Assembly: GCF_903643065.1 (NCBI RefSeq) | Contig: NZ_CAHJWX010000019.1 | Span: 1 to 14,054, forward strand | Length of the DNA stretch: 14,054 bases | Origin: Sphingomonas bacterium | Lineage (GTDB): Bacteria; Pseudomonadota; Alphaproteobacteria; Sphingomonadales; Sphingomonadaceae | Reading direction: 5' to 3' | In this document: positions 6,963 through 13,943 of the stretch, piece after piece | Numbering within the stretch: position 1 is the stretch's first letter | Layout of the letters: every line of letters starts with the position of its first letter | The notes under the pieces: model-generated | What the model saw: the letters and a program-made list of their open reading frames with translations, nothing else | Databases searched by the model: none | What the model was told of the DNA's origin: nothing | Position numbers and translations under genes: made by a program

Positions 6963-8141
6963 ATGTTCCTCGCCTTCCTCGACGAGCTGCGCGCCGCCGG
7001 CATCCCGGCCGGCCTCAAGGAGCATCTGACGCTGCTCGCCGCGCTGGAGGCCGACGTGATCGAGCGGACGCCGGAGCAGTTCTACTTCCTGTCGCGCGCC
7101 ACCTATGTGAAGGACGAGGCGCTGCTGGACCGGTTCGACCAGGTCTTCGCCAAGGTGTTTCGCGGCGTCGCGCGGGACGGGGGCGAGCAGACCGCCGAGA
7201 TTCCGGCCGACTGGCTCCGGGCGATCGCGGAACGGTTTCTGACCCCCGAGGAGATGGAGAAGATCAGGTCGCTGGGATCGTGGGACGAGATCATGGCGGC
7301 GCTCAGGCAGCGGCTGGCGGAACAGCAGGGTCGGCATCAAGGCGGCAGCAAGTGGATCGGCACCGGCGGCATCTCGCCGTTCGGCAATGGCGGCTATAAT
7401 CCCGAAGGCGTGCGGATCGGCGGCGAGTCCGGGCGCGGTCGCGCGATCAAGCTGTGGGACCAGCGTGCGTTTCGCGACCTGGACAACACGCGCGAGCTGG
7501 GCACGCGCAACATCAAGGTGGCGCTGCGGCGCCTGCGTCGCTTCGCGCGCGAGGGCGCGGCGGACGAGCTGGACCTCGACGCGACGATCGCCGGCACCGC
7601 GCGCCAGGGCTGGCTAGACGTCGTGATGCGGCCCGAGCGGCACAATGCGGTCAAGCTGCTGCTGTGCCTGGATGTCGGCGGCTCGATGGACCCGTTCGTC
7701 ACGCGGTGCGAGGAGCTGTTCAGCGCCGCCACGACCGAGTTCAGGCATCTGGAGTTCTTCTATTTCCACAATTGCCCGTACGAGGGTCTGTGGAAGGACA
7801 ATCGCCGCCGCTTTGAGGAGCGGACGCCGACCTCCGACGTGCTGCACAAGTTCGGCCCTGACCACAAGCTGGTGTTCGTCGGCGACGCGAGCATGAGCCC
7901 GTACGAGATCACGCAGCCGGGCGGGTCGGTCGAGCACCATAACGAGGAAGCCGGCGCGGTCTGGCTGCGCCGGCTGACCGACACCTATCCGGCGGCGGTG
8001 TGGCTCAACCCGGTGGCCCAGGCGCAATGGGGCTATTCGCCATCGGTGACGATGATCCGCGAGCTGATGGGCGACCGCATGTACCCGCTGACGCTCGACG
8101 GCCTCGACAATGCGATGCGCGAGCTGACGCGCCGGCATTGA
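6963..8141 (+). CDS. CoxE-like VWA-domain protein, probable MoxR partner
   Basis: The protein has 392 residues and no signal peptide. The N-terminal 120 residues are helical (beginning 'MFLAFLDELRAAGIP', a typical start for the family), followed by a Gly-rich linker 'GTGGISPFGNGGYNPEG' (133-149) and a basic segment 'KVALRRLRRFAREGA'. The VWA domain starts near 230: 'LLLCLDVGGSMD' supplies a MIDAS motif in which the usual DxSxS reads D237-V-G-G-S241, so the first Ser is Gly. This DVGGSM form is what I remember as normal for this subfamily. A second metal-site Asp is plausible at 'VGDASM' (Asp308). CoxE-type VWA proteins act with MoxR AAA+ ATPases as metal-dependent adaptors for assembly of a target complex; the ATPase at 283-1143 is the obvious partner. 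The divergent chemoreceptor gene lies 54 bp upstream; the ribosome site is weak. Confidence 0.92.
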   Translation: MFLAFLDELRAAGIPAGLKEHLTLLAALEADVIERTPEQFYFLSRATYVKDEALLDRFDQVFAKVFRGVARDGGEQTAEIPADWLRAIAERFLTPEEMEKIRSLGSWDEIMAALRQRLAEQQGRHQGGSKWIGTGGISPFGNGGYNPEGVRIGGESGRGRAIKLWDQRAFRDLDNTRELGTRNIKVALRRLRRFAREGAADELDLDATIAGTARQGWLDVVMRPERHNAVKLLLCLDVGGSMDPFVTRCEELFSAATTEFRHLEFFYFHNCPYEGLWKDNRRRFEERTPTSDVLHKFGPDHKLVFVGDASMSPYEITQPGGSVEHHNEEAGAVWLRRLTDTYPAAVWLNPVAQAQWGYSPSVTMIRELMGDRMYPLTLDGLDNAMRELTRRH

Positions 8142-8207
8142 TGGGCGCACATCCAGCTTGGCGACGGTGACGAGCCGGCGCGAGACGGCGGGGCACGCCG
8201 GGGGGTA

Positions 8208-8233
8208 GGAACATCGACGGCGCCCGCACCGTT
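8208..8233 (+). promoter_or_regulatory. EcfG-type (general stress response) promoter motif
   Basis: GGAAC at 8208-8212 and CGTT at 8230-8233 are separated by 17 bases. This matches the alphaproteobacterial EcfG sigma-factor consensus GGAAC-N16/17-CGTT. The start codon of the small membrane protein follows 22 bp after CGTT, with GGAG at 8246-8249 as ribosome site, so a short leader is expected. This places the gene in the PhyR-NepR-EcfG stress regulon by inference. Confidence 0.6.
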
Positions 8234-8255
8234 GTGCCTGGGATCGGAGTAGCCC

Positions 8256-8558
8256 ATGTCATCCATTCCCAATGCCAAGATGAAGCACGCGCATGTCCAG
8301 CACGATGCGCCCGCGCCCGCCCCGGAACCGCAGCCTCACGCCGAGGCGCCCGCGCCGGAATCGCTGACCGACCGCGCGAAGGAACTGGCCGGCGAGGCGG
8401 TCGAGGTGGTCAGGGAGCATCCGGGCACGATCGCGGCGATCGGCGCGGCGGTGCTGGCGGGCGCGGCGGCGCTGGTCGGCGGCCCCGCCATCGCCAAGGC
8501 GATCAAGGGCAGCCCCAAGCCCGCGCCGAAGAAGGGCGGGGCCAGGAAGAAGAAATAA
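8256..8558 (+). CDS. Small Ala/Pro-rich one-helix membrane protein, stress-promoter linked
   Basis: The protein has 100 residues. Residues 1-35 are polar and rich in Ala, Pro and His; 36-54 form a charged amphipathic helix ('SLTDRAKELAGEAVEVV'); 'REHPGTIAAIGAAVLAGAAAL' leads into one membrane helix at about 58-80; and the tail is strongly basic, ending KKGGARKKK. The order of charged helix, 'R-E/N-P' turn, then a Gly/Ala-rich C-terminal helix recalls the DUF883/ElaB/YqjD family of stationary-phase inner-membrane proteins, some of which bind ribosomes. This is a resemblance only and could reflect composition. The basic tail may touch nucleic acid or phospholipid. GGAG at 8246-8249 sits 6 bases before ATG. 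The EcfG-type motif upstream suggests stress induction. A hairpin begins 7 bp after the TAA. Confidence 0.8.
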   Translation: MSSIPNAKMKHAHVQHDAPAPAPEPQPHAEAPAPESLTDRAKELAGEAVEVVREHPGTIAAIGAAVLAGAAALVGGPAIAKAIKGSPKPAPKKGGARKKK

Positions 8559-8565
8559 CCTCGTC

Positions 8566-8586
8566 ACCCCGGCCTTGCGCCGGGGT
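8566..8586 (+). terminator. Strong GC hairpin after the small membrane protein; REP-like unit
   Basis: ACCCCGGC (8566-8573) and GCCGGGGT (8579-8586) form a perfect 8-bp stem with the loop CTTGC. It begins 7 bp after the stop codon. No T-run follows, so it would be an atypical terminator or a repeat-derived RNA-stabilising element. It is preceded by TCGTC and followed by CCGG, as in palindromic repeats common in alphaproteobacteria. Confidence 0.55.
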
Positions 8587-8628
8587 CCGGCACGTCGGCC
8601 GGACGCGCCCGCGCCAGGGACGTGGTGA

Positions 8629-8649
8629 ATGCCGGGGCGAACCCGGCAT
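8629..8649 (-). terminator. Strong GC hairpin after the NamZ-like gene; second REP-like unit
   Basis: ATGCCGGG (8629-8636) and CCCGGCAT (8642-8649) form a perfect 8-bp stem with the loop GCGAA. Read on the minus strand it starts 8 bp after the stop of the NamZ-like gene. It resembles the first hairpin in the opposite orientation. Between them, CACGTC (8591-8596) and GACGTG (8619-8624) add a further inverted repeat. Confidence 0.55.
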
Positions 8650-8657
8650 GACCCGCT

Positions 8658-9854
8658 TCAATACAGCAGGAAGTCGAGCCGCTCCTCCGCCCCCGCCGCC
8701 TCGTCCGGGGTCGCCAATGCGTCAAGGTCGCCCGGCGCGGCAGCGGGATCGTCCACCCACTCGCGCAACCGCGTCCCACCGTTGATCACGTCGATGGCCA
8801 GCTTGTCGAACTCGTACTCATACGGGAAGTCGCGCCACAGCGCCACATCGGGCATCAGCGTCCGCACCGCCCGGAACGCCGCCGCCTGAAGCCGCCACGG
8901 CCGGAACGCCCCGTGGTCGTAGGCCGAGCCCTCGGCATGGATGAACAGCCCGCCGCACAACGCCCCCACATGCTTGTGGAAGGTCGGCTGAAACCAGATC
9001 GGCCGCAGCGTGCAGCCCGCCAGCCACGCGGGCGCGAGCACCCGCATCTCGGCCAGCACCGCGCGCGCGTCCAGCCCCGGCGCGCCGAACATCTCCAGCG
9101 GCCGTGTCGTGCCCCGGCCTTCCGACAACGTCGTGCCTTCCAGCATCACCGTGCCCGCATAGGCACGCGCCATATTGAAATTGGCGGCATTGGGCGACGG
9201 ATTGACCCACACCCGCTCGGGCGGCCAGCCAAAGCCCGGCCCCTCGTCGGGCCGCCAGCCGGCCATCGCGATCACGCGATAGTCGACGTCGAGCCGCCAT
9301 CGCGTGACGAACCACCGCCCCAGCTCGCCCAGCGTCAGCCCATGGCGCATCGGCATCGGCCCGGCGCCGACGAAGCTCTCCCAGCCCGGGCGCAGCGTCA
9401 TGCCTTCCACCGGTCGCCCCGCCGGATTAGGCCGATCGAGCACCCACACCGCCTTGCCCGCCGCCGCGCACGCCTCCAGCACGTACAGCAGCGTCGTCAC
9501 GAACGTGTAGATGCGGCAGCCCACATCCTGGAGGTCGACCAGCAGCACGTCGAACGTCTCCATCGAAGGACCCGTCGGCCGCCGCACCTCGCCATAGAGG
9601 CTGAAGACGGGGACGCCGTACACCGGATCGGTCTCGTCCGGGCTCTCCATCATGTTGTCCTGGAGATCGCCCCGCACCCCATGCTGCGGCCCAAACAGCG
9701 CGGTGACGTTGACGCCCGCCGCGATGAGCGCGTCGAGCGAGTGGGTCAGGTCGGCGGTGACCGACGCCGGATGCGCGAGCAGGGCGACGCGCTTGCCCGC
9801 GAGCGGCGCGCGGAGGGCGGGGTCGGCGAGGAAGCGATCGATGCCGAAGTTCAT
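8658..9854 (-). CDS. DUF1343 / NamZ-family (GH171) exo-beta-N-acetylmuramidase homologue
   Basis: The protein has 398 residues, a normal length for DUF1343. Recognisable family segments in order are: 'RVALLAHPASV' (22-32), 'LFGPQHGVRGDLQDNM' (53-68), 'VPVFSLYG' (81-88), 'LLVDLQDVGCRIYTF' (104-118), 'WVLDRPNP' (137-144), then 'VNPSPNAANF' and 'EGTTLSEGRGTTRPLE'. Characterised members (B. subtilis NamZ, formerly YbbC) release terminal N-acetylmuramic acid from the non-reducing end of peptidoglycan fragments. Two oddities: there is no signal peptide, so this copy appears cytoplasmic; and the family's common 'PEHG' is 'PQHG' (Gln57), which may affect the proposed catalytic Glu. ATG 9854 is preferred to the upstream TTG at 9890 because it overlaps the TGA of the preceding DOMON-like gene (ATGA), indicating translational coupling. 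Confidence 0.88.
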   Translation of the reverse strand: MNFGIDRFLADPALRAPLAGKRVALLAHPASVTADLTHSLDALIAAGVNVTALFGPQHGVRGDLQDNMMESPDETDPVYGVPVFSLYGEVRRPTGPSMETFDVLLVDLQDVGCRIYTFVTTLLYVLEACAAAGKAVWVLDRPNPAGRPVEGMTLRPGWESFVGAGPMPMRHGLTLGELGRWFVTRWRLDVDYRVIAMAGWRPDEGPGFGWPPERVWVNPSPNAANFNMARAYAGTVMLEGTTLSEGRGTTRPLEMFGAPGLDARAVLAEMRVLAPAWLAGCTLRPIWFQPTFHKHVGALCGGLFIHAEGSAYDHGAFRPWRLQAAAFRAVRTLMPDVALWRDFPYEYEFDKLAIDVINGGTRLREWVDDPAAAPGDLDALATPDEAAGAEERLDFLLY

Positions 9855-10405
9855 GGAGCGGGTGGTGCCGGGAGCTTGGCGGTGAAGCAAGCCGGGTTGT
9901 GGAAGTCCGGCGGGCCGGGGGCGTGGGCGAGGGCCCAGTAAGATTTGGTGCCATCGGCTTCCTCAATGACGGCGGAGAGGCCCACGGCTGTTTCCCGGTT
10001 TGCGCACGCTGAGACGTCCAGCTCGGCGTGCACCGACATCAGCAACCCGTTGTACGGAGACAGCTGAATGTCCGGCTCGAAGGTGAGCGGTAGTTCACGC
10101 ATCCCGGTCCGGTAATCATCGAAGGCATAGGCCGCCCAGGCAAATGACGGCGAAAGGTTGTACTCAATATAGCCGCTATCGCCCTCCGGCTTCAGGAACA
10201 GCTCGACGCAGGTCGTCTGCCACAGACCATCTGTCCGGACGGGTTCGACCGCGACAGGTAGATGAAGCTGACGACACGAGTGAATGTGGAAGTCGATCAT
10301 GCGCTCGTGGGGTGCGCCGCCGAGCGTCGTCAGAAAAGCGTAGACAGCGGTCACGCCGCTGGACGGCGTGTCCGAATGGCAAGTCAGATCAAGCCGCGTC
10401 TGCAT
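9851..10405 (-). CDS. DOMON-like domain protein
   Basis: The 184-residue protein is a single DOMON-like beta-sandwich without signal peptide. Diagnostic segments are '[15 protein letters not shown]' near 63-77, '[22 protein letters not shown]' spread over the next strands, and '[20 protein letters not shown]' near the end. DOMON domains bind haem or sugars; the bacterial DOMON-like group is functionally uncharacterised, and I recall related domains attached to some MurB proteins. The frame remains open far upstream, to 11935, but that part is only the antisense of rimO; ATG 10405 begins the conserved domain. The stop codon overlaps the start of the NamZ-like gene as ATGA, so the two are co-translated and probably functionally linked, perhaps in handling muropeptide sugars (inference). 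It is divergent from rimO with 87 bp between the starts. Confidence 0.85.
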   Translation of the reverse strand: MQTRLDLTCHSDTPSSGVTAVYAFLTTLGGAPHERMIDFHIHSCRQLHLPVAVEPVRTDGLWQTTCVELFLKPEGDSGYIEYNLSPSFAWAAYAFDDYRTGMRELPLTFEPDIQLSPYNGLLMSVHAELDVSACANRETAVGLSAVIEEADGTKSYWALAHAPGPPDFHNPACFTAKLPAPPAP

Positions 10406-10492
10406 CGCCTCGCCTTTGGGCTTGCGCCCGTGAGCGTCACCAAAAGCCGAGTCTGGCGCAACCCGCAACCCTCCCCTACATCCCCGCCTCCC

Positions 10493-11836
10493 ATGGCCAC
10501 CGTCCTCCCCTCCCCGCCGCGCGTCGGCATGGTGTCGCTCGGCTGCCCCAAGAACCTCGTCGACTCCGAGCGCATCCTCACGGTGCTCCGGTCGGAGGGC
10601 TATCGTATGTCCCCCGACTATGCCGGCGCGGACGTGGTGCTCGTCAACACCTGCGGTTTCCTCGACTCCGCCAAGGAGGAGTCGCTCGAAGCGATCGGCG
10701 AGGCGATCGCGGAGAACGGGCGGGTGATCGTCACCGGCTGCATGGGCGCGGAGGCGCAGCTGATCCGCGCGCGTTTCCCGCAGGTGCTCGCGATCACCGG
10801 CGCGCATCAGTATGAGCAAGTCGTCGAGGCGGTGCACGCGGCGGCGCCACCAGCGCGCTCGCCCTATCTCGACCTGGTCCCCGGCGGCGCGGTGGAGGAT
10901 GTCGACCTCAAGCTGACCCCGCGCCACTACAGCTATCTGAAGATCAGCGAGGGCTGCAATCACCGCTGCTCCTTCTGCATCATCCCGTCGTTGCGCGGCG
11001 ATCTGGTCAGCCGCCGCCCCGACGCGATCCTGCGCGAGGCGGAGAAGCTGGTCGCCGCCGGCACGCGCGAGCTGCTCGTCATCAGCCAGGACACGTCGGC
11101 CTATGGCATCGACATCCGCCGCGAGCCCCGTGCCTGGAAAGGGCGCGAGGTGGTGCCGACGATGACCGACCTCGCCCGCGAGCTGGGCCGCATCGCGCCC
11201 TGGGTGCGGCTTCACTACGTGTACCCCTACCCGCATGTCGACAGCGTCATTCCGCTGATGGCCGAGGGCCTGGTGCTGCCGTATCTCGACATCCCGTTTC
11301 AGCATGCCTCGCCCGCCGTGCTCAAGCGCATGAAGCGCCCCGCCAACGAGGCCAAGGTGCTCGACCGCATCCGCGGCTGGCGCAGCGTCTGCCCCGATAT
11401 CGCGATCCGCTCCACCTTCGTCGTCGGCTTCCCCGGCGAGACGGAGGCGGACTTCGAGTATCTGCTCGACTGGCTGGACGAGGCACAGCTCGACCGCGTC
11501 GGCGCCTTTCGATTCGAGCCGGTCGCCGGCGCCGCCGCCAACGCGCTGCCCGATCCGGTGCCCGAGGCGCTCAAGGAAGAGCGCTACGCCCGCGTGATGG
11601 AGCGCACCGCCGCGATCAGCGCCGCCAAGCTGGCCGCGAAGATCGGCGGTACGCTGCTCGTAATCATCGACGAGGTCGGCGAGGATGGCGCGACGGGCCG
11701 ATCCCAGGCCGACGCGCCCGAGATCGACGGCGCCGTGTTCCTGCGCGACGCCGGCCACCTCGCGCCCGGCGACATCGTCCCCGTCCTGATCGAGGACGCC
11801 GACGAGCACGACCTTTATGGCGTGCCTAGGCGATGA
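10493..11836 (+). CDS. rimO: Ribosomal protein S12 methylthiotransferase RimO
   Basis: The protein has 447 residues, the normal size. The N-terminal MTTase domain carries the three cluster-binding cysteines Cys18 ('LGCPKN'), Cys54 ('NTCGF') and Cys83 ('TGCMG'). The radical-SAM motif is Cys155-X3-Cys159-X2-Cys162 ('CNHRCSFC'), with '[12 protein letters not shown]' directly after it, a RimO-type continuation. '[10 protein letters not shown]' and 'FVVGFPGET' are also conserved, and a C-terminal TRAM domain covers about the last 65 residues. RimO uses two [4Fe-4S] clusters and S-adenosylmethionine to attach a methylthio group to the conserved aspartate (Asp88/89) of ribosomal protein S12 in the cytoplasm. 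ATG 10493 is chosen because homology begins right after it ('[12 protein letters not shown]'); longer frames to 10262 are antisense of the DOMON-like gene. No Shine-Dalgarno sequence is visible before this ATG. Confidence 0.96.
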   Translation: MATVLPSPPRVGMVSLGCPKNLVDSERILTVLRSEGYRMSPDYAGADVVLVNTCGFLDSAKEESLEAIGEAIAENGRVIVTGCMGAEAQLIRARFPQVLAITGAHQYEQVVEAVHAAAPPARSPYLDLVPGGAVEDVDLKLTPRHYSYLKISEGCNHRCSFCIIPSLRGDLVSRRPDAILREAEKLVAAGTRELLVISQDTSAYGIDIRREPRAWKGREVVPTMTDLARELGRIAPWVRLHYVYPYPHVDSVIPLMAEGLVLPYLDIPFQHASPAVLKRMKRPANEAKVLDRIRGWRSVCPDIAIRSTFVVGFPGETEADFEYLLDWLDEAQLDRVGAFRFEPVAGAAANALPDPVPEALKEERYARVMERTAAISAAKLAAKIGGTLLVIIDEVGEDGATGRSQADAPEIDGAVFLRDAGHLAPGDIVPVLIEDADEHDLYGVPRR

Positions 11837-11838
11837 TG

Positions 11839-11866
11839 TTGAGGCATTACGGCTGGACCGTATAGC
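11839..11866 (+). promoter_or_regulatory. Possible sigma-70-type promoter for the two-gene membrane cassette
   Basis: TTGAGG (11839-11844) and TATAGC (11861-11866) are separated by 16 bases, each matching four of six consensus positions. The site begins just after the rimO stop and ends 17 bp before ATG 11884. In a high-GC genome such a combination is suggestive but not conclusive. Confidence 0.35.
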
Positions 11867-11883
11867 GTGGATGGGTCGCGACC

Positions 11884-12321
11884 ATGACGGAAGGGTCTTC
11901 GCAGCTCCCGACATCGGTGATGTCCGGGGCACCAATAACCAGCCAGACTGGTGGGACCCCTCTGGTACTGGAGATCCATGGGCGAGAGTTGACCATATGG
12001 GTCGCTTCTGCTGATAGCCCGATCGTACGGCAGCGCCTGAAGGACCTCGGACGTCAACAGAAGACCTTCGCTGCCAGGGCTGGTAACGCGGCCAATACTG
12101 CTCAACAGGTGGGTATTGGCATCGGTGCGGCCTTGGCGGTCGGCGGTGGTGTAGCGTTAGCCACGGCTACTGCCGCTTTGGGCGCGCTCGTCCTGACGAT
12201 ATCAGGTGTTGTGATCGCGCTTGCTGGCCTGCTCGCTTCCCACCTCTTCACTTCGCGCCGAATCGCGCATGAGGAACGGGTCAGTCGCTATCTGGATGCT
12301 GCAGAGGAGCTGAAGCAATGA
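11884..12321 (+). CDS. Hypothetical protein with a Gly/Ala-rich membrane hairpin
   Basis: The 145-residue protein has a polar N-terminus (1-25), a short beta-like segment 'PLVLEIHGRELTIWVAS' (26-42), a basic helix (45-70), then a long hydrophobic stretch at 77-120. That stretch begins with a glycine-rich run ('GIGIGAALAVGGG') and probably forms two membrane helices. A charged tail 'SRRIAHEERVSRYLDAAEELKQ' ends it. I do not recognise a family; the glycine-zipper-like hairpin would fit a pore, holin-like or scaffold protein, but this is guesswork. The stop overlaps the next start as ATGA, so the two products are translationally coupled. GC content is lower and codon use is less biased than in rimO and the serine hydrolase, suggesting acquisition. 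The ribosome site is weak, so ATG 11920 is an alternative start. Confidence 0.65.
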   Translation: MTEGSSQLPTSVMSGAPITSQTGGTPLVLEIHGRELTIWVASADSPIVRQRLKDLGRQQKTFAARAGNAANTAQQVGIGIGAALAVGGGVALATATAALGALVLTISGVVIALAGLLASHLFTSRRIAHEERVSRYLDAAEELKQ

Positions 12322-12518
12322 CATCTCTATTGTTCAACAATTTACTCATCGTTGTCGCAGTGACCGCCATCGTGATAATTTCCTACCTGCTGGCGGTTCT
12401 TTGGCATCAGGTGATCCGGGACGACCGAACCAGCGAGCAGACAGAAACGGCGTTCTTCGAGTTCCTGCGGGAGTTGATGGCCCGACACGAACGCGACAGT
12501 GCCAAGCCGACCTCGTAG
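12318..12518 (+). CDS. Small single-helix membrane protein, coupled to the preceding gene
   Basis: The 66-residue protein has one N-terminal membrane helix at about 4-29 ('LLFNNLLIVVAVTAIVII' then 'SYLLAVLWH') followed by a charged, probably helical cytoplasmic part ('DDRTSEQTETAFFEFLRELMARHERD'). The ATG overlaps the TGA of the upstream gene (ATGA). Its first 60 bases are strikingly AT-rich for this window (roughly 40-45 % GC over 12301-12360). No family is recognised. Together with the preceding gene it forms a compact two-protein membrane module: a two-helix partner and a one-helix partner, each with a charged soluble tail. It ends 24 bp before the serine hydrolase, which has its own good ribosome site. 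Confidence 0.6.
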   Translation: MTSLLFNNLLIVVAVTAIVIISYLLAVLWHQVIRDDRTSEQTETAFFEFLRELMARHERDSAKPTS

Positions 12519-12542
12519 CGTTGTGACGACCGAGGCTAAACG

Positions 12543-13943
12543 ATGATGCGAACAGACTGGCTGTGGCTTGCTCCTCTCTCCCTCCTCTCCACCCCCGCGT
12601 TCGCGCAGGCGCTCACGCCCGCCGAACAGGCGCAGATCGACAAGGTCGTCACCGACGCGCTCGCCGACACGGGCGTGCCGTCGGCCGAGATCGCGATCGT
12701 GCGCGGGGGGCGGATCGTGCTGTCCCGGGCCTATGGCAAGCAATGCGAGCGCTGTGGCGCGCCCGATCCGACGCTGCCCTACCAGATCGCGTCAAACTCA
12801 AAGCAGTTCACCGCGATGGCGATGCTGCTGCTGGAGGACGAGGGCAGGCTGAACCTGGATGATCACGTGGCCAGATACCTGCTGGGCATCAGCGGGGGCG
12901 ACACGATCACGGTGCGCCAGCTCTTGTCGCACACCAGCGGCCTGCAGGATTACTGGCCGCAGGATTACAGCTTCAAGGCGATGGCGACGCCGGTCACGCC
13001 CGCGCAGATCGTCGACCGCTGGGCCAGGAAGCCGCTCGATTTCACGCCTGGCACGCAGTGGCAATATTCCAACACCGGCTATGTCGTCGCCGGACTGATC
13101 GTGGAGAAGGTGGCGGGCATGCCGCTGCTCGACCTCCTGCGCCAGCGCATCTTCGGGCCGCTGGGCATCCGCGCGATCGACCAGGACCTGGCGCGAGGGC
13201 CCGGCTTCCCGGACGGCTACAGGCGCCTTGCGCTCGGCCCCGTGCGGGTCGAGACGCCGGCGGCGCGCGGCTGGCTATACGCGGCGGGCGAGCTGTCGAT
13301 GTCGGCGCAGGACCTTGCGAGATGGGACATCGCGCGGATGGACCGCGCGCTCGTGCCGGCGGACGACTGGGCCGCGCAGGAAACGCCGGTGCGGCTCGCG
13401 GACGGCTCCACCACTGGCTACGGGCTGGGCGTCTTCGCCGGGGTCGCCGACGGTCGCCGCTTCGTGGAGCATAGCGGCGAGGCGGTCGGCTTCCTGTCGG
13501 AGAACATGGTGCTGCCGGACGACAAGGCGGCGGTGGTGGTGCTCACCAACGCCTGGTTCTCCGACGCCTATCGGCGCATCGCCACCGCGATCAGCCGCAT
13601 CATCCTTCCCACCCCGCCCGCGACGGCGGACGATCAGGCCGCGATGGTCAAGGTGCGCCAGGTCTATGATCAGCTCCGCACCGGTACGCTGGACGCGCGC
13701 CTGTTGACGGCGGACGCCGCCTATTACTTCAACCCCGCCGCGCAGGCCGACTACCGGACCAGCCTGCAACCGCTGGGCGAGCCGGCGGCGTTCACGCAGG
13801 CCGGCAAAACGGCGCTGCGTGGCGGCTTCGTCGAGCGCAATTACCGCGTCAGCTATCCCGGGCGCGTGCTCCAGATCGGCACCTTCGCCGAACCGGGCCC
13901 GGGTGGTCGCCTCGAACAACTGCTGGTGAGCCCCGCGCAATGA
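12543..13943 (+). CDS. Exported serine hydrolase, class C beta-lactamase / penicillin-binding fold
   Basis: The 466-residue protein begins with a signal peptide cleaved near 'AFA-QA' (residue 21-22), so it is periplasmic. All three active-site motifs of the beta-lactamase/transpeptidase-like fold are present: SxxK as S84-N-S-K87, YxN as Y175-S-N177, and the KTG-equivalent H310-S-G312. The conserved 'LLSHTSGL' segment lies between the first two. Residues after about 360 form an extra C-terminal domain of unknown role. The family includes esterases, D-amino-acid peptidases, carboxypeptidases and class C beta-lactamases; HSG instead of KTG is more usual for esterase/peptidase members than for true beta-lactamases. 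GAGG at 12532-12535 lies 7 bases before ATG 12543; Met2 is also possible. The stop overlaps the next start as ATGA, linking it to a putative aminopeptidase. Confidence 0.93.
   Translation: MMRTDWLWLAPLSLLSTPAFAQALTPAEQAQIDKVVTDALADTGVPSAEIAIVRGGRIVLSRAYGKQCERCGAPDPTLPYQIASNSKQFTAMAMLLLEDEGRLNLDDHVARYLLGISGGDTITVRQLLSHTSGLQDYWPQDYSFKAMATPVTPAQIVDRWARKPLDFTPGTQWQYSNTGYVVAGLIVEKVAGMPLLDLLRQRIFGPLGIRAIDQDLARGPGFPDGYRRLALGPVRVETPAARGWLYAAGELSMSAQDLARWDIARMDRALVPADDWAAQETPVRLADGSTTGYGLGVFAGVADGRRFVEHSGEAVGFLSENMVLPDDKAAVVVLTNAWFSDAYRRIATAISRIILPTPPATADDQAAMVKVRQVYDQLRTGTLDARLLTADAAYYFNPAAQADYRTSLQPLGEPAAFTQAGKTALRGGFVERNYRVSYPGRVLQIGTFAEPGPGGRLEQLLVSPAQ

Noticed and set aside
8913..9941. 342-residue plus-strand frame under the NamZ-like gene
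   Set aside because: Antisense shadow of the DUF1343 gene, rich in Arg/His/Pro with no domain.
11848..11862. Hairpin TACGG/CCGTA after rimO as a terminator
   Set aside because: Only a 5-bp stem with no T-run, and it overlaps a better-fitting promoter-like element.
9851..11935. 694-residue open frame on the minus strand covering rimO
   Set aside because: Only the last 184 residues (from ATG 10405) look like a real protein; the remainder is antisense to rimO, Arg/Ala/Asp rich and a product of high-GC codon bias.
12342..12743. 133-residue minus-strand frame across the small membrane gene and the serine hydrolase start
   Set aside because: Antisense of two frames supported by ATGA coupling, a membrane helix and a signal peptide.
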